Of a DNA stretch of 64,000 nt, positions 16,853-24,743 are shown piece after piece (position 1 is the stretch's first letter; each line of letters begins with the position of its first letter). The stretch comes from Pseudomonas putida (lineage in GTDB: Bacteria > Pseudomonadota > Gammaproteobacteria > Pseudomonadales > Pseudomonadaceae): NCBI RefSeq assembly GCF_001941965.1, contig NZ_MKZO01000047.1, forward strand, positions 284,117 to 348,116. Reading direction: 5' to 3'. Position numbers and translations under genes: made by a program. The notes under the pieces were generated by a model. It saw nothing but the letters and a program-made list of their open reading frames with translations, was not told the origin of the DNA and did no database searches.

Positions 16853-17781
16853 AGGTTCATCAGCCGGGCGGCGTTGCCGGAGATCATCTTGCGGATATCG
16901 GCGTCGCTGTATTCCAGGTCGAGCAACTGGCCGATCACGTTGCGGAAACCGTCGGCGATGCTCGGGTTGCCCTGCTGGCCAAGGTCGGAACCGAGGATGG
17001 TGAGGTCGATGGTGCCGGCCTCGATCACCTGGCGCAGGAAGGTGTCGTCATAGAACTTGAACTTGGAGCCCGGGACCCACATGCACATCGAGTGCTCCAT
17101 GAACACGCCTTCCCTGGCCAGCTGGCGCATGTCGTCGAGGGTGGCGTCCACGACATAAGTCGGGTGGTTGACCAGCAGGCGCTTGACCCCGCGCTTGCGC
17201 GCTTCCTCGAACAGCGGCCAGATCTCGCGGATATTCAGGTGCCCGGCGGAGAGCACCACGTCCTGGGCGGCGATCAGGTCGAGGATGGCCTTGACCTCTT
17301 CCTTCAGCTTGCCGTCGTCATCGAGCACGGTCAGCGGGATCGGCTGCAGCATGCGCTGGGTGGTCTGGGGGAATTTCTCGACGAACTTCACGTCCTGGTG
17401 ATGGTGGGCAATGTGGTTGGCCGAGGAGAAGGTCGGCATCCACACCAGCTTGGCGCCCAGGTTCAGGCCGTGCTCCACCGCATGCACGTTGAGGCCGCCC
17501 ACCGAGTTGTTCAGCGGCACGCCGGAGAGCATGTGCACGTCGAGTTCACTGAAGTGCTTGTTGAGCAGGGTGGTGACCGGCGTGCAACTGTAGTAGTGGT
17601 CCTTGAGCAACACGGCCTTGAGCCCGGCCTCGGAGGCTTCGCGCATGGCTTCGATATGGTCGCAGTAGCGCGGCATCACCGAAGGGCCGCTGTGGCAGTG
17701 CAGGTCGATGGCGCCGCGCAGCAGGTCGTTGATGCGGGCCTGGCGTTCTTCGCTGGCAGTCGGGGTCAGGATGGCATTCAT
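16849..17781 (-). CDS. DUF6282 family amidohydrolase-like protein
   Basis: A 310-residue protein with an amidohydrolase-like metal centre. DLHCHSGPS (about 27-35) carries the HxH pair, HHHQDVKFVEKFP and AGHLNIREIW follow, and NHPTY and GSDLGQQGNPS supply later ligands. These features match the DUF6282 group, distant relatives of metal-dependent TIM-barrel hydrolases. It probably hydrolyses a C-N or C-O bond in the cytosol. It lies 32 bases after the aldolase gene and overlaps the DHOD-like gene, so all four genes form one operon. The reaction is not known. Confidence 0.72.
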   Translation of the reverse strand: MNAILTPTASEERQARINDLLRGAIDLHCHSGPSVMPRYCDHIEAMREASEAGLKAVLLKDHYYSCTPVTTLLNKHFSELDVHMLSGVPLNNSVGGLNVHAVEHGLNLGAKLVWMPTFSSANHIAHHHQDVKFVEKFPQTTQRMLQPIPLTVLDDDGKLKEEVKAILDLIAAQDVVLSAGHLNIREIWPLFEEARKRGVKRLLVNHPTYVVDATLDDMRQLAREGVFMEHSMCMWVPGSKFKFYDDTFLRQVIEAGTIDLTILGSDLGQQGNPSIADGFRNVIGQLLDLEYSDADIRKMISGNAARLMNL

Positions 17782-17813
17782 GGCAGGTACCTCTTTTTTA
17801 TTGTCGGGTGGGG

Positions 17814-18581
17814 TCAGCGGGCGCGGTTGCGCAGGTGCCTGACCTGTTGGCTCCAGCCGGCGCGCAGCAGCGCCTGGTCGGAGCCGAGAATGAACAGGGT
17901 CACGCCGCGTTCGGCGAAACGGTCGAGATCCTCGAGGCTGGCGACGAAGATCCCGGCGGTCTTGCCGGCGCTGCGGGCGGCATCGATGGCACGCAGGGTG
18001 GCGTCCTCGACCCGGGGATCGTCGAGGCGGCTGGCGCCGAGGGACACGCTGAGGTCGGCACGCCCCACCAGCAGGCAGTCGATCTCGGCGACGGCGGCGA
18101 TGGCCGCCAGGTTGTCCAGCGCTTCACGGTCCTCGATCTGCGCGACCATGGCGTGGCGACCGTCTTCCGCCGCCAGGTGCTCGGCCAGGTTGGCGCGGCC
18201 ATAACCACCGGCCCGGGGCGAGTTGGAGAAGCCCCGGCAACCGTCGCGATAACGGGTCGCGGCCAGCACGTGGCGGGCTTGTTCGGCGCCGACGATATGC
18301 GGCAGCACCAGGCCGTCGGCGCCCAGGTCCAGGGCCTGGAGCAGGGTGGCCGGGCGCTGGTCGGCTACTCGCACCAAGCCCGCCACTGAAGCGGCACGGC
18401 AGGCGAGCAGGGTGCGGTCCAGGCTGGCGGCATCGAAGGGTGCGTGCTCGGTGTCCAGCACCACACCGTCCAGCCCGGCATCCCCGGCGATCTCCACCAC
18501 GGCATGGGCCGGGGTCTTGATAAAACTGGTCAGCAGGGTGTCCCCGGCGCGCAGGCGCTGGGTGAAGGTCGGGCTGATCAT
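17814..18581 (-). CDS. HpcH/HpaI-family aldolase
   Basis: A 255-residue class II aldolase of the HpcH/HpaI/citrate-lyase family. Metal and substrate residues are visible: GVVLDTEHAPFD with the catalytic region, QIEDREAL carrying the metal-binding glutamate, and VGRADLSVSLGA carrying the metal-binding aspartate. Enzymes of this type split 2-keto-3-hydroxy acids into pyruvate (or glyoxylate) plus an aldehyde. The divergent aldehyde dehydrogenase could take the aldehyde. Its ATG overlaps the cupin stop as ATGA. Confidence 0.82.
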   Translation of the reverse strand: MISPTFTQRLRAGDTLLTSFIKTPAHAVVEIAGDAGLDGVVLDTEHAPFDAASLDRTLLACRAASVAGLVRVADQRPATLLQALDLGADGLVLPHIVGAEQARHVLAATRYRDGCRGFSNSPRAGGYGRANLAEHLAAEDGRHAMVAQIEDREALDNLAAIAAVAEIDCLLVGRADLSVSLGASRLDDPRVEDATLRAIDAARSAGKTAGIFVASLEDLDRFAERGVTLFILGSDQALLRAGWSQQVRHLRNRAR

Positions 18582-18970
18582 GCCGAGGCTTCCACGTTGG
18601 CGAACTCGGTGGCCTGGTATTCGATCAGGTGGCGGTAGTCGTCGCGGATCGGCGAGAACACGTCGAGGTTCATCACCACCTCGTCACCCAGCGGCTCGGC
18701 GTAGTGCACCACGTGCGGCGGGATGCGGATCATGCTGCCGGGGCCGCCCTCGACCACCTCGTCGTCCAGGTGAAAGCGCACCCGGCCCTGCACGATGATC
18801 ACCAGTTGCTCGAAGGTGTGGCTGTGGGGGAAGACATCCATACCCGGGCTCAGCCAGTTCATCACGCACAGGGTGTCGTCGCCGCGGAAGGCGACGCGCT
18901 CCACGCCCTTGCGTACCACTTCGCGGGGCAGATCGTTCCAGTTATGCAGCAGGGCTTGGGCGAGGCTCAT
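18578..18970 (-). CDS. Small cupin-domain protein
   Basis: A 130-residue single-domain cupin. The metal-binding set is in place: PHSHTFEQLVIIVQGRV (His-x-His and Glu) and the second motif PHVVHYAEPL with its histidine. Such proteins act as isomerases, dioxygenases or ligand-binding accessory proteins. The ATG at 18970 was chosen because GGAG lies eight bases upstream; a GTG at 18979 is also in frame. It is the first gene of the minus-strand operon and is divergent from the aldehyde dehydrogenase. Confidence 0.75.
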   Translation of the reverse strand: MSLAQALLHNWNDLPREVVRKGVERVAFRGDDTLCVMNWLSPGMDVFPHSHTFEQLVIIVQGRVRFHLDDEVVEGGPGSMIRIPPHVVHYAEPLGDEVVMNLDVFSPIRDDYRHLIEYQATEFANVEASA

Positions 18971-18989
18971 CGGTATCACTCCGTATTGT

Positions 18990-19006
18990 ATTTCTTTTGT
19001 AGGAAT
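18990..19006. promoter_or_regulatory. Operator-like inverted repeat, cupin side
   Basis: ATTTCT-N5-AGGAAT, a 17-bp near-perfect inverted repeat, lies 20 bases upstream of the cupin start. The same 6-5-6 design, ATTTCT-N5-AGAAAT, recurs at 19122-19138 on the aldehyde dehydrogenase side of this divergent promoter. Confidence 0.45.
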
Positions 19007-19100
19007 ATTGTTTCGCTGTTCGATAAAGCTAATCCTCGCTGGCAGCGCCGGTCAAGTGCCTTTTTCATGCCTTGACAGGTGCTCGGATCGCCTCATAGGA

Positions 19101-19119
19101 TGTGTCGCACACCAAAACA
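19101..19119. promoter_or_regulatory. Operator-like sequence shared with the iclR promoter
   Basis: TGTGTCGCACACCAAAACA matches the sequence at 23773-23791 upstream of the iclR-type gene at 15 of 19 positions. It is a candidate binding site for that regulator in the divergent cupin/aldehyde dehydrogenase promoter. Confidence 0.45.
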
Positions 19120-19121
19120 AC

Positions 19122-19138
19122 ATTTCTATGCAAGAAAT
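19122..19138. promoter_or_regulatory. Operator-like perfect inverted repeat, aldehyde dehydrogenase side
   Basis: ATTTCTATGCAAGAAAT is a perfect 6-5-6 inverted repeat 24 bases before the aldehyde dehydrogenase start codon. It is close to the ribosome site and could act as a repressor operator. Confidence 0.5.
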
Positions 19139-19162
19139 AGAAAGCTCTGGAGGAGTTGGTCC

Positions 19163-20593
19163 ATGCGCGTTATCGAGTCTCTTCTTATCGATGGTCAATG
19201 GTCGGCAGGTGGCCATGAGCGCCAGGCCGATGTGTTCAACCCCGCCACGGGCGAGCTGATCGCCCGCCTGGGCCTGGCCTCCACTGCCGATCTGGACCGC
19301 GCCCTGGCCGCTGCCCAGCGCGGTTTCCAGGCCTGGCGCAAGGTCTCGGCCTACGAGCGCTCCAAGGTGCTGCGCCGTGCCGCCGACCTGGTGCGCGAGC
19401 GTTCCGATGAAATCGCCGCGCTGATTACCCTGGAGCAGGGCAAGCCGCTGGCCGAGGCGAAGATGGAAGCTTTCGGTGCCGGCGACCATATCGACTGGTA
19501 CGCCGAAGAGGGGCGGCGCGCCTACGGCCGGGTGATTCCGCCGCGTGCCCGTGGCGTGCGCCAGGTGGTGCTGCGCGAGCCGATCGGCCCGGTGGCGGCG
19601 TTCAGCCCGTGGAACTTCCCGGTCAGCCAGCTGGTGCGCAAGATCGCCGGGGCGCTGGCGGCAGGTTGCTCGATCATCGCCAAGGGCCCGGAGGAAACCC
19701 CGTCGTCCTGCATCGAGCTGTGCCGCGCGTTTCAGGATGCCGGGGTGCCGCCGGGCGTGCTGAACCTGGTGTTCGGCGTGCCGGCGGAGGTGTCCGACTA
19801 CCTGATCCGTTCCGAGGTGATCCGCAAGGTGTCCTTCACCGGTTCCGTGCCGGTGGGGCGTGCGCTGGGCGCTCTGGCCGGGCAGTACCTCAAGCGCTGC
19901 ACCCTGGAGCTGGGCGGGCATGCGCCGTTCATCGTTTGCGATGACGTCGATGTCGAGGCGGTGGCCGCGCTGGGCGCTGGCCTGAAATTCCGCAACGGCG
20001 GGCAGATCTGCGCCTCGCCGACCCGTTTCTATGTGCAGGATGCGGTGTACGACCAGTTCGTCGCGGCCTTCTGCCGTGCCGGTGCCGGTTTGAAGATGGG
20101 CGATGGCCAGGACCCGTCCAGCCAGCTCGGCCCGCTGGCCAACCCGCGGCGGGTGGCGGCGGTGCAGGAGTATGTCGACGATGCCCTGGCGGTGGGGGCA
20201 CAACTGGCCCTGGGCGGTCAGCGCGGGGAGGGCGAGGGCTTCTTCTATCCGGCCACGGTGCTGACGGGCGTGCCGGAGAATGCCCGGGTCATGAGCGAAG
20301 AGCCGTTCGGACCGATCGCCTCGATCGTGCGTTTCTCCACGTTGGAGGACGTGATCGACAAGGCCAACAGCCTGCCGTTTGGCCTGGCTGCGTTCGCCTT
20401 CACCCGTTCGATCCAGCGCGCCACCTTGCTCGCTGACGAACTGGAGTCGGGGATGGTCTCGATCAACCACTTCGGCCTGGCCGCGCCGGAAACGCCGTTC
20501 GGCGGTGTGAAGGACAGCGGCTATGGCAGCGAGGGCGGCAGCGAAGGGCTGGACGCCTACTTCACCACCAAGTTCGTCAGCCAGGTGGGCTGA
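19163..20593 (+). CDS. NAD(P)-dependent aldehyde dehydrogenase (succinate-semialdehyde dehydrogenase-like)
   Basis: A 476-residue ALDH-superfamily enzyme. Catalytic residues are Asn151 (SPWNFP), Lys174 (IIAKGPEETP), Glu249 (LELGGHAPF) and the nucleophile Cys283 (NGGQICASP). It oxidises an aldehyde to its acid in the cytosol; the sequence is nearest the GabD-like branch. The frame is open from 19079, but the ATG at 19163 has GGAGGAG seven bases upstream. A GMC oxidoreductase and an MFS transporter follow on the same strand, suggesting alcohol to aldehyde to acid oxidation of an imported compound. Confidence 0.88.
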   Translation: MRVIESLLIDGQWSAGGHERQADVFNPATGELIARLGLASTADLDRALAAAQRGFQAWRKVSAYERSKVLRRAADLVRERSDEIAALITLEQGKPLAEAKMEAFGAGDHIDWYAEEGRRAYGRVIPPRARGVRQVVLREPIGPVAAFSPWNFPVSQLVRKIAGALAAGCSIIAKGPEETPSSCIELCRAFQDAGVPPGVLNLVFGVPAEVSDYLIRSEVIRKVSFTGSVPVGRALGALAGQYLKRCTLELGGHAPFIVCDDVDVEAVAALGAGLKFRNGGQICASPTRFYVQDAVYDQFVAAFCRAGAGLKMGDGQDPSSQLGPLANPRRVAAVQEYVDDALAVGAQLALGGQRGEGEGFFYPATVLTGVPENARVMSEEPFGPIASIVRFSTLEDVIDKANSLPFGLAAFAFTRSIQRATLLADELESGMVSINHFGLAAPETPFGGVKDSGYGSEGGSEGLDAYFTTKFVSQVG

Positions 20594-20625
20594 TCGAGCA
20601 CATGACCTCCTGAGCTAGCAGGGAA

Positions 20626-20702
20626 CCTGTGGGAGCTGGCTTGCCAGCGATAGCGATAGTGAATTCACTGACGTCATCGCTGGCAAGCCAGCTCCCACAA
20701 GG
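20626..20702. repeat. REP pair
   Basis: Inverted REP units with the GAGCTGGCTTGCCAGC core, separated by about 25 bases that contain GTGAATTCAC, itself a palindrome. The pair lies between the aldehyde dehydrogenase and GMC oxidoreductase genes and may reduce read-through. Confidence 0.9.
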
Positions 20703-20755
20703 TCCGCGCCGCTCCCGCTTCTTGAGTCCAACGACTTATGGCGAGAACAAGAACA

Positions 20756-22345
20756 ATGCAAACCTTCGACTACATCGTGATCGGCGCCGGTTCCGCCGGC
20801 TGCGCCCTCAGCGCGCGCCTGGCCCGGGCCGGGCGCCGCGTGCTGCTGCTGGAAGCCGGCCCCGCCGACAACCATCCCTATATCCATATCCCCGGCACCT
20901 TCATCCGTGTCCACGGCACCCGCCGTACCTGGATGTACCGCACCGAGCCGGAACCCTTCGTCAACCAGCGCCAGGTCTTCATCCCCCAGGGCCGTACCCT
21001 GGGCGGCGGCAGCGCGGTCAACGCGATGATCTATATTCGCGGCCAGGCCGAGGACTATGACGAGTGGAAGGCCAGCGGCTGCCCCGGCTGGGGCTGGGAC
21101 GACGTGCTCCCGGTATTCCGTCGCTGCGAGGACAACGCCCGTCTCGGCGGCCAACTCCACGGCCAGGCCGGGCCGCTCAAGGTCAGCGACCCACGCCACC
21201 GCCACCCGCTGAGCGAAGCCTTCGTCAGCGCCGCCGTGGAGGCCGGGGTCCCGGCCAACGACGACTTCAATGGCGCCCGCCAGGAAGGCGCCGGCTTCTA
21301 CCAGACCACCACCAGCCAGGGCCGTCGGGCCAGCTCGGCGGTGTCCTATCTCAAGCCGTTGCGCGGTGATCCGCGCCTGACCGTAATGACCGAAACCCTC
21401 GCCACCCGCCTGCTGTTCGAAGGCGAGCGCGTGGTCGGTGTCGAGGCCGTGGACAGCCGTGGCGCCACCGTCAGCTTCCGCGCCAGCGCCGAAGTGATCG
21501 TCAGCGCCGGGGCCATCGCCTCGCCGAAACTGCTGATGCTCTCGGGCATCGGCCCCCGTGCCCACCTGGACGAACTGGGCATCCCGGTGCGCCTCGACCT
21601 GCCCGGTGTCGGCGAGAACTTCCAGGACCACCTCAGCGCCTCGGTCTACGCCCGTATCCGCACGCCCGACAGCCTGCTCGGACATGACCGCGGCCTGCGT
21701 GCCCTCGGCCACGGCCTCAAGTACCTGGCCTCGCGCCGCGGCCTGCTCAGTTCCAATGTGGTGGAAAGCGGTGCTTTCGTCGATGCCACCGGTTGCGGTC
21801 GCCCGGACGTGCAGTTCCATGTTGTTCCGGCGCTGGTCGGCGATATCGACCGCCTGCCGCCGGACGGCCATGGTGTTTCCATCAACCCCTGCGCCCTGCG
21901 TCCCCGTTCCCGTGGGCGCCTGCGCCTGAAAAGCGCCGACCCGCAGGACGAGGTGGCGCTCAACGCCAACTACCTCAGCGACCCGGAAGACATGCGTACC
22001 ATGGTCGCCGGAGTAAAGATGGCTCGCCGCATCCTCCGTGCCCCGGCCCTGGCCTCCCTGGTGGAAAGCATGCTGCTGCTACCGGAAGAGGACGATGTTC
22101 CCGACGAAGTGTTCGAGGACTATGTGCGCATGGTCGCCAAGACCGTGTTCCACCCCGCCGGCACCTGCCGCATGGGCCAGGGCCGGGATGCGGTGGTCGC
22201 TCCTGACCTGCGCGTGCACGGGATCAAGGGCCTGCGCGTGGCCGACGCCTCGATCATGCCGACGATCGTCAGTGGCAATACCAATGCGCCGAGCATCATG
22301 ATCGGCGAGCGCTGCGCGGATTTCATCCTCGCCGCCCAGGCATGA
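20756..22345 (+). CDS. GMC-family FAD-dependent alcohol oxidoreductase
   Basis: A 529-residue glucose-methanol-choline family enzyme. The N-terminal Rossmann motif is DYIVIGAGSAGC. GMC signature 1 reads GRTLGGGSAVNAMIYIRG and signature 2 is SAGAIASPKLLMLSGIG. The C-terminal active site is FHPAGTCRMG with the catalytic histidine, followed by VADASIMPTIVSGNTNAPSIMI. It oxidises a primary alcohol to an aldehyde, feeding electrons to FAD. The start may be ATG at 20756 or 20738; neither has a good ribosome site, and the later one matches the usual spacing to the FAD motif. It precedes the MFS gene. Confidence 0.88.
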   Translation: MQTFDYIVIGAGSAGCALSARLARAGRRVLLLEAGPADNHPYIHIPGTFIRVHGTRRTWMYRTEPEPFVNQRQVFIPQGRTLGGGSAVNAMIYIRGQAEDYDEWKASGCPGWGWDDVLPVFRRCEDNARLGGQLHGQAGPLKVSDPRHRHPLSEAFVSAAVEAGVPANDDFNGARQEGAGFYQTTTSQGRRASSAVSYLKPLRGDPRLTVMTETLATRLLFEGERVVGVEAVDSRGATVSFRASAEVIVSAGAIASPKLLMLSGIGPRAHLDELGIPVRLDLPGVGENFQDHLSASVYARIRTPDSLLGHDRGLRALGHGLKYLASRRGLLSSNVVESGAFVDATGCGRPDVQFHVVPALVGDIDRLPPDGHGVSINPCALRPRSRGRLRLKSADPQDEVALNANYLSDPEDMRTMVAGVKMARRILRAPALASLVESMLLLPEEDDVPDEVFEDYVRMVAKTVFHPAGTCRMGQGRDAVVAPDLRVHGIKGLRVADASIMPTIVSGNTNAPSIMIGERCADFILAAQA

Positions 22346-22359
22346 CCGGAGGTTCTTCA

Positions 22360-22379
22360 GGCCGGCGCTGACGCCGGCC
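22360..22379 (+). terminator. Strong hairpin between GMC oxidoreductase and MFS genes
   Basis: GGCCGGCG-CTGA-CGCCGGCC forms a perfect 8-bp GC-rich stem with a four-base loop, 14 bases after the GMC stop. No T-tract follows, so it may be an mRNA-stabilising or attenuating hairpin rather than a full terminator. Confidence 0.5.
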
Positions 22380-22433
22380 CGCACGGATGCGCTTTACACC
22401 CTTCGCCGAGACAACAATTACAAGAGTGCCGCG

Positions 22434-23774
22434 ATGAACCTCATAGCCCGCAATACCTTCGACAACGAGCAGGACAGCCAGCTCTACAACCGCATTGCCT
22501 GGCGGCTGCTGCCGTTTCTCTTCGTGCTGTACATCATCGCCTTCCTCGACCGGGTCAACGTTGGCTTCGCCAAGTTGCAGATGTCCGCCGATATCGGCCT
22601 CAGCGACCTGGCCTTCGGCTTCGGTGCCGGGGTCTTCTTCATCGGCTACTGCCTGTGCGAGATCCCCAGCAACATGATGCTGCAGCGGGTCGGGGCGCGT
22701 TTCTGGATCACCCGGATCATGGTGATGTGGGGGCTGCTCTCGGTGTCGATGATGTTCGTCAGCACGCCGAACCAGTTCTACGTGTTGCGTTTTCTCCTGG
22801 GCATGGCCGAGGCCGGTTTCTATCCCGGCGTGGTCCTGTACATGACCTACTGGTTCCCGTCCCACGCCCGTTCCCAGGGCATGGCCTGGTTCAACCTCGG
22901 CATCGCCATGGCCGGGGTGATCGGCAGCCCGCTGTCGGGCTGGATCATGCAGACCTTCGCCGGCGTGGCGGGCATGGCCGGCTGGCAATGGCTGTTCCTG
23001 CTCGAAGGGATGCCGGCGGTGATCCTCGGCATCGTGGTGTTCTTCTACCTGGATGATCGTCCCGGCAAGGTGCACTGGCTGACCCCGGAGCAGAACGAGC
23101 GGGTAGTGCGCCAGCTGGCCGAACAGCGTCGCCAGCAGGAGCAGGCCGGTGCCAGGCACAACTTCCGCGCGGCCTTCGTCAACAAGGACCTGTGGCGCCT
23201 GATCTACGTGAACTTCGCCTTGCTCTGCGGCACGTATGGCGTGTCGTTCTGGCTGCCGCAGATCGTCCGCAACCTGGGGATCGAGAGCCTCACCCGCACC
23301 GGCTTTATCGCCGCGATCCCGTTCGCCATCGCCTCGGTGGTGATGATCCTGGTCAGCCGCCATTCCGACCGCACCCGCGAGCGGCGCTGGCACGGCACCC
23401 TATGCAACCTGGCCTCGGCGGCGGGGCTGGCGATGGCGGCGTTCTTCCATGACCAGCCGGTGCTGTCCCTGGCCGGGCTGAGCCTGGCGATGTCCGGTGG
23501 CCTGGCCGGGTTCTGCGTGCTCTGGGCCTTGCCAGGCGTATTGCTAACCGGGACTGCGGCGGCGGCGGGCATCGCCCTGATCGCCACCATCGGCAACCTC
23601 GGCGGCTATGCCAGCCCGTTCATGATGGGCTGGGTCAAGCAGAGCAGCGGGCACCTGGAATACGGTCTGTACGTGCTGGCGGTGATGACCGTACTCGGCG
23701 CGCTGGCGATGTTCTCGGTGAAGACTCCGGGCAGCGGACAGGCACAGCGAGTCGGCCAACCTTCAGCAATTTAG
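22434..23774 (+). CDS. MFS transporter, anion:cation symporter family
   Basis: A 446-residue, 12-helix inner-membrane transporter of the MFS anion:cation symporter (ACS) group. This is shown by RIAWRLLPFLFVLYIIAFLDRVNVGFAKLQM at the start and by the helix-4 segment LRFLLGMAEAGFYPGVVLYM. Family members import organic acids such as tartrate, phthalate or hydroxyphenylacetate. It closely resembles the MFS protein at 27201-28529, which points to duplication within the cluster. It probably shares a transcript with the GMC oxidoreductase gene. Confidence 0.85.
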   Translation: MNLIARNTFDNEQDSQLYNRIAWRLLPFLFVLYIIAFLDRVNVGFAKLQMSADIGLSDLAFGFGAGVFFIGYCLCEIPSNMMLQRVGARFWITRIMVMWGLLSVSMMFVSTPNQFYVLRFLLGMAEAGFYPGVVLYMTYWFPSHARSQGMAWFNLGIAMAGVIGSPLSGWIMQTFAGVAGMAGWQWLFLLEGMPAVILGIVVFFYLDDRPGKVHWLTPEQNERVVRQLAEQRRQQEQAGARHNFRAAFVNKDLWRLIYVNFALLCGTYGVSFWLPQIVRNLGIESLTRTGFIAAIPFAIASVVMILVSRHSDRTRERRWHGTLCNLASAAGLAMAAFFHDQPVLSLAGLSLAMSGGLAGFCVLWALPGVLLTGTAAAAGIALIATIGNLGGYASPFMMGWVKQSSGHLEYGLYVLAVMTVLGALAMFSVKTPGSGQAQRVGQPSAI

Positions 23775-23791
23775 TGTTGCGCACCAACACA
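23773..23791. promoter_or_regulatory. Candidate IclR-type operator (autoregulatory)
   Basis: A perfect 6-5-6 inverted repeat, GTGTTG-CGCAC-CAACAC, begins at 23774, about 60 bases before the iclR start. With one flanking base on each side it matches the site at 19101-19119 at 15 of 19 positions. IclR-family proteins bind such 15-20 bp palindromes. Confidence 0.5.
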
Positions 23792-23849
23792 AGCGTTTCG
23801 CGCAGCGATACAATCGATCACTTTCCCGTTACCGGTACGAGGTGATCGA

Positions 23850-24650
23850 TTGGACCAGAATGAAGAAAAGCCCAGCAGCGGTCCTGCGCTGCTGGAGTCG
23901 GTGGAAATGGTTTTCCGCCTGCTCGATGAACTCACCGCCGCCCGCCGTCCCCTGGGCGTGACCGAACTGGCGCAACTGCTGCAGACCGCCAAGCCGCGTA
24001 CCTACCGCCACCTCGCCTCGATGCGCCAGCTGGGCATCCTCGAACAGGATCCGGCCAGCGAGAAGTACATGCTCGGTGCGCGCCTGGTGGCCTATGGCGA
24101 GGCGGCCGGCGAGCAGTTCGACCTGCGCGCCATCGCCGACCCCTATCTCACCCGTATCCGCGATGCCACCGGTCAGACCGCGCTGCTCGCCGTGGCCACC
24201 CACGACACGGCGCTGGTGGTGTCCTGCGTCGAATCCAAGGCCAACGTGTGCATCTCGGTCAAGCCGGGCAACCGTGTGCTGCCGTACTGCTCGGCCCAGG
24301 GCCGGACGGTGCTGGCGTTTGCCGATGCGGCCAGCCAGCAGCGGGTGATGCGGCGCAAGATGCCGCAGCTGACCGAGCGTACCCTGCATGAGCCGGAGCA
24401 GTTGGCGGCGCGTCTTGAGCTGATTCGGCAGCGGCTGTATGACGATGCGGACGGGGAGGTGACCCTGGGGATCAATGCCTTGTGCTGCCCGTTGTTCAGG
24501 GAGAACGACCAGATCGTCGGGACCATCGGCATTGTCGGGCCGAGCGCGGCGATCCCGTCACCACCCCCGGCGGCGATGCTGCGGGAGCTGCAATCGGCGG
24601 CGGCGGAGATCAGCGAGCGGTTGCATGCGGGGACTTATCAGCGCTTGTAG
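23850..24650 (+). CDS. IclR-family transcriptional regulator
   Basis: A 266-residue regulator with an N-terminal winged helix-turn-helix (about 12-75, LGVTELAQLLQTAKPRTYRHLASM) and the C-terminal IclR effector domain, whose ligand pocket includes VLPYCSAQGRTVLAF and INALCCPLF. The start is TTG at 23850 with GAGGTG five bases upstream. It sits between the plus-strand GMC/MFS genes and the convergent porin gene. A palindrome in its own promoter recurs in the cupin/aldehyde dehydrogenase promoter, so it probably controls the whole 15.8-28.5 kb cluster. Confidence 0.88.
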   Translation: MDQNEEKPSSGPALLESVEMVFRLLDELTAARRPLGVTELAQLLQTAKPRTYRHLASMRQLGILEQDPASEKYMLGARLVAYGEAAGEQFDLRAIADPYLTRIRDATGQTALLAVATHDTALVVSCVESKANVCISVKPGNRVLPYCSAQGRTVLAFADAASQQRVMRRKMPQLTERTLHEPEQLAARLELIRQRLYDDADGEVTLGINALCCPLFRENDQIVGTIGIVGPSAAIPSPPPAAMLRELQSAAAEISERLHAGTYQRL

Positions 24651-24657
24651 AACCGCA

Positions 24658-24735
24658 ATCGCTGGCAAGCCAGCTCCCACAGGTTTAGCGGTGCACGCGG
24701 TCCCTGTGGGAGCTGGCTTGCCAGCGATGAGGCCC
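24658..24735. repeat. REP pair between convergent genes
   Basis: Inverted REP units with the common core fill the space between the stops of the iclR-type and porin genes. Transcription converges here, and the pair could act as a bidirectional 3' structure. Confidence 0.9.
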
Positions 24736-24743
24736 TTGAATCC

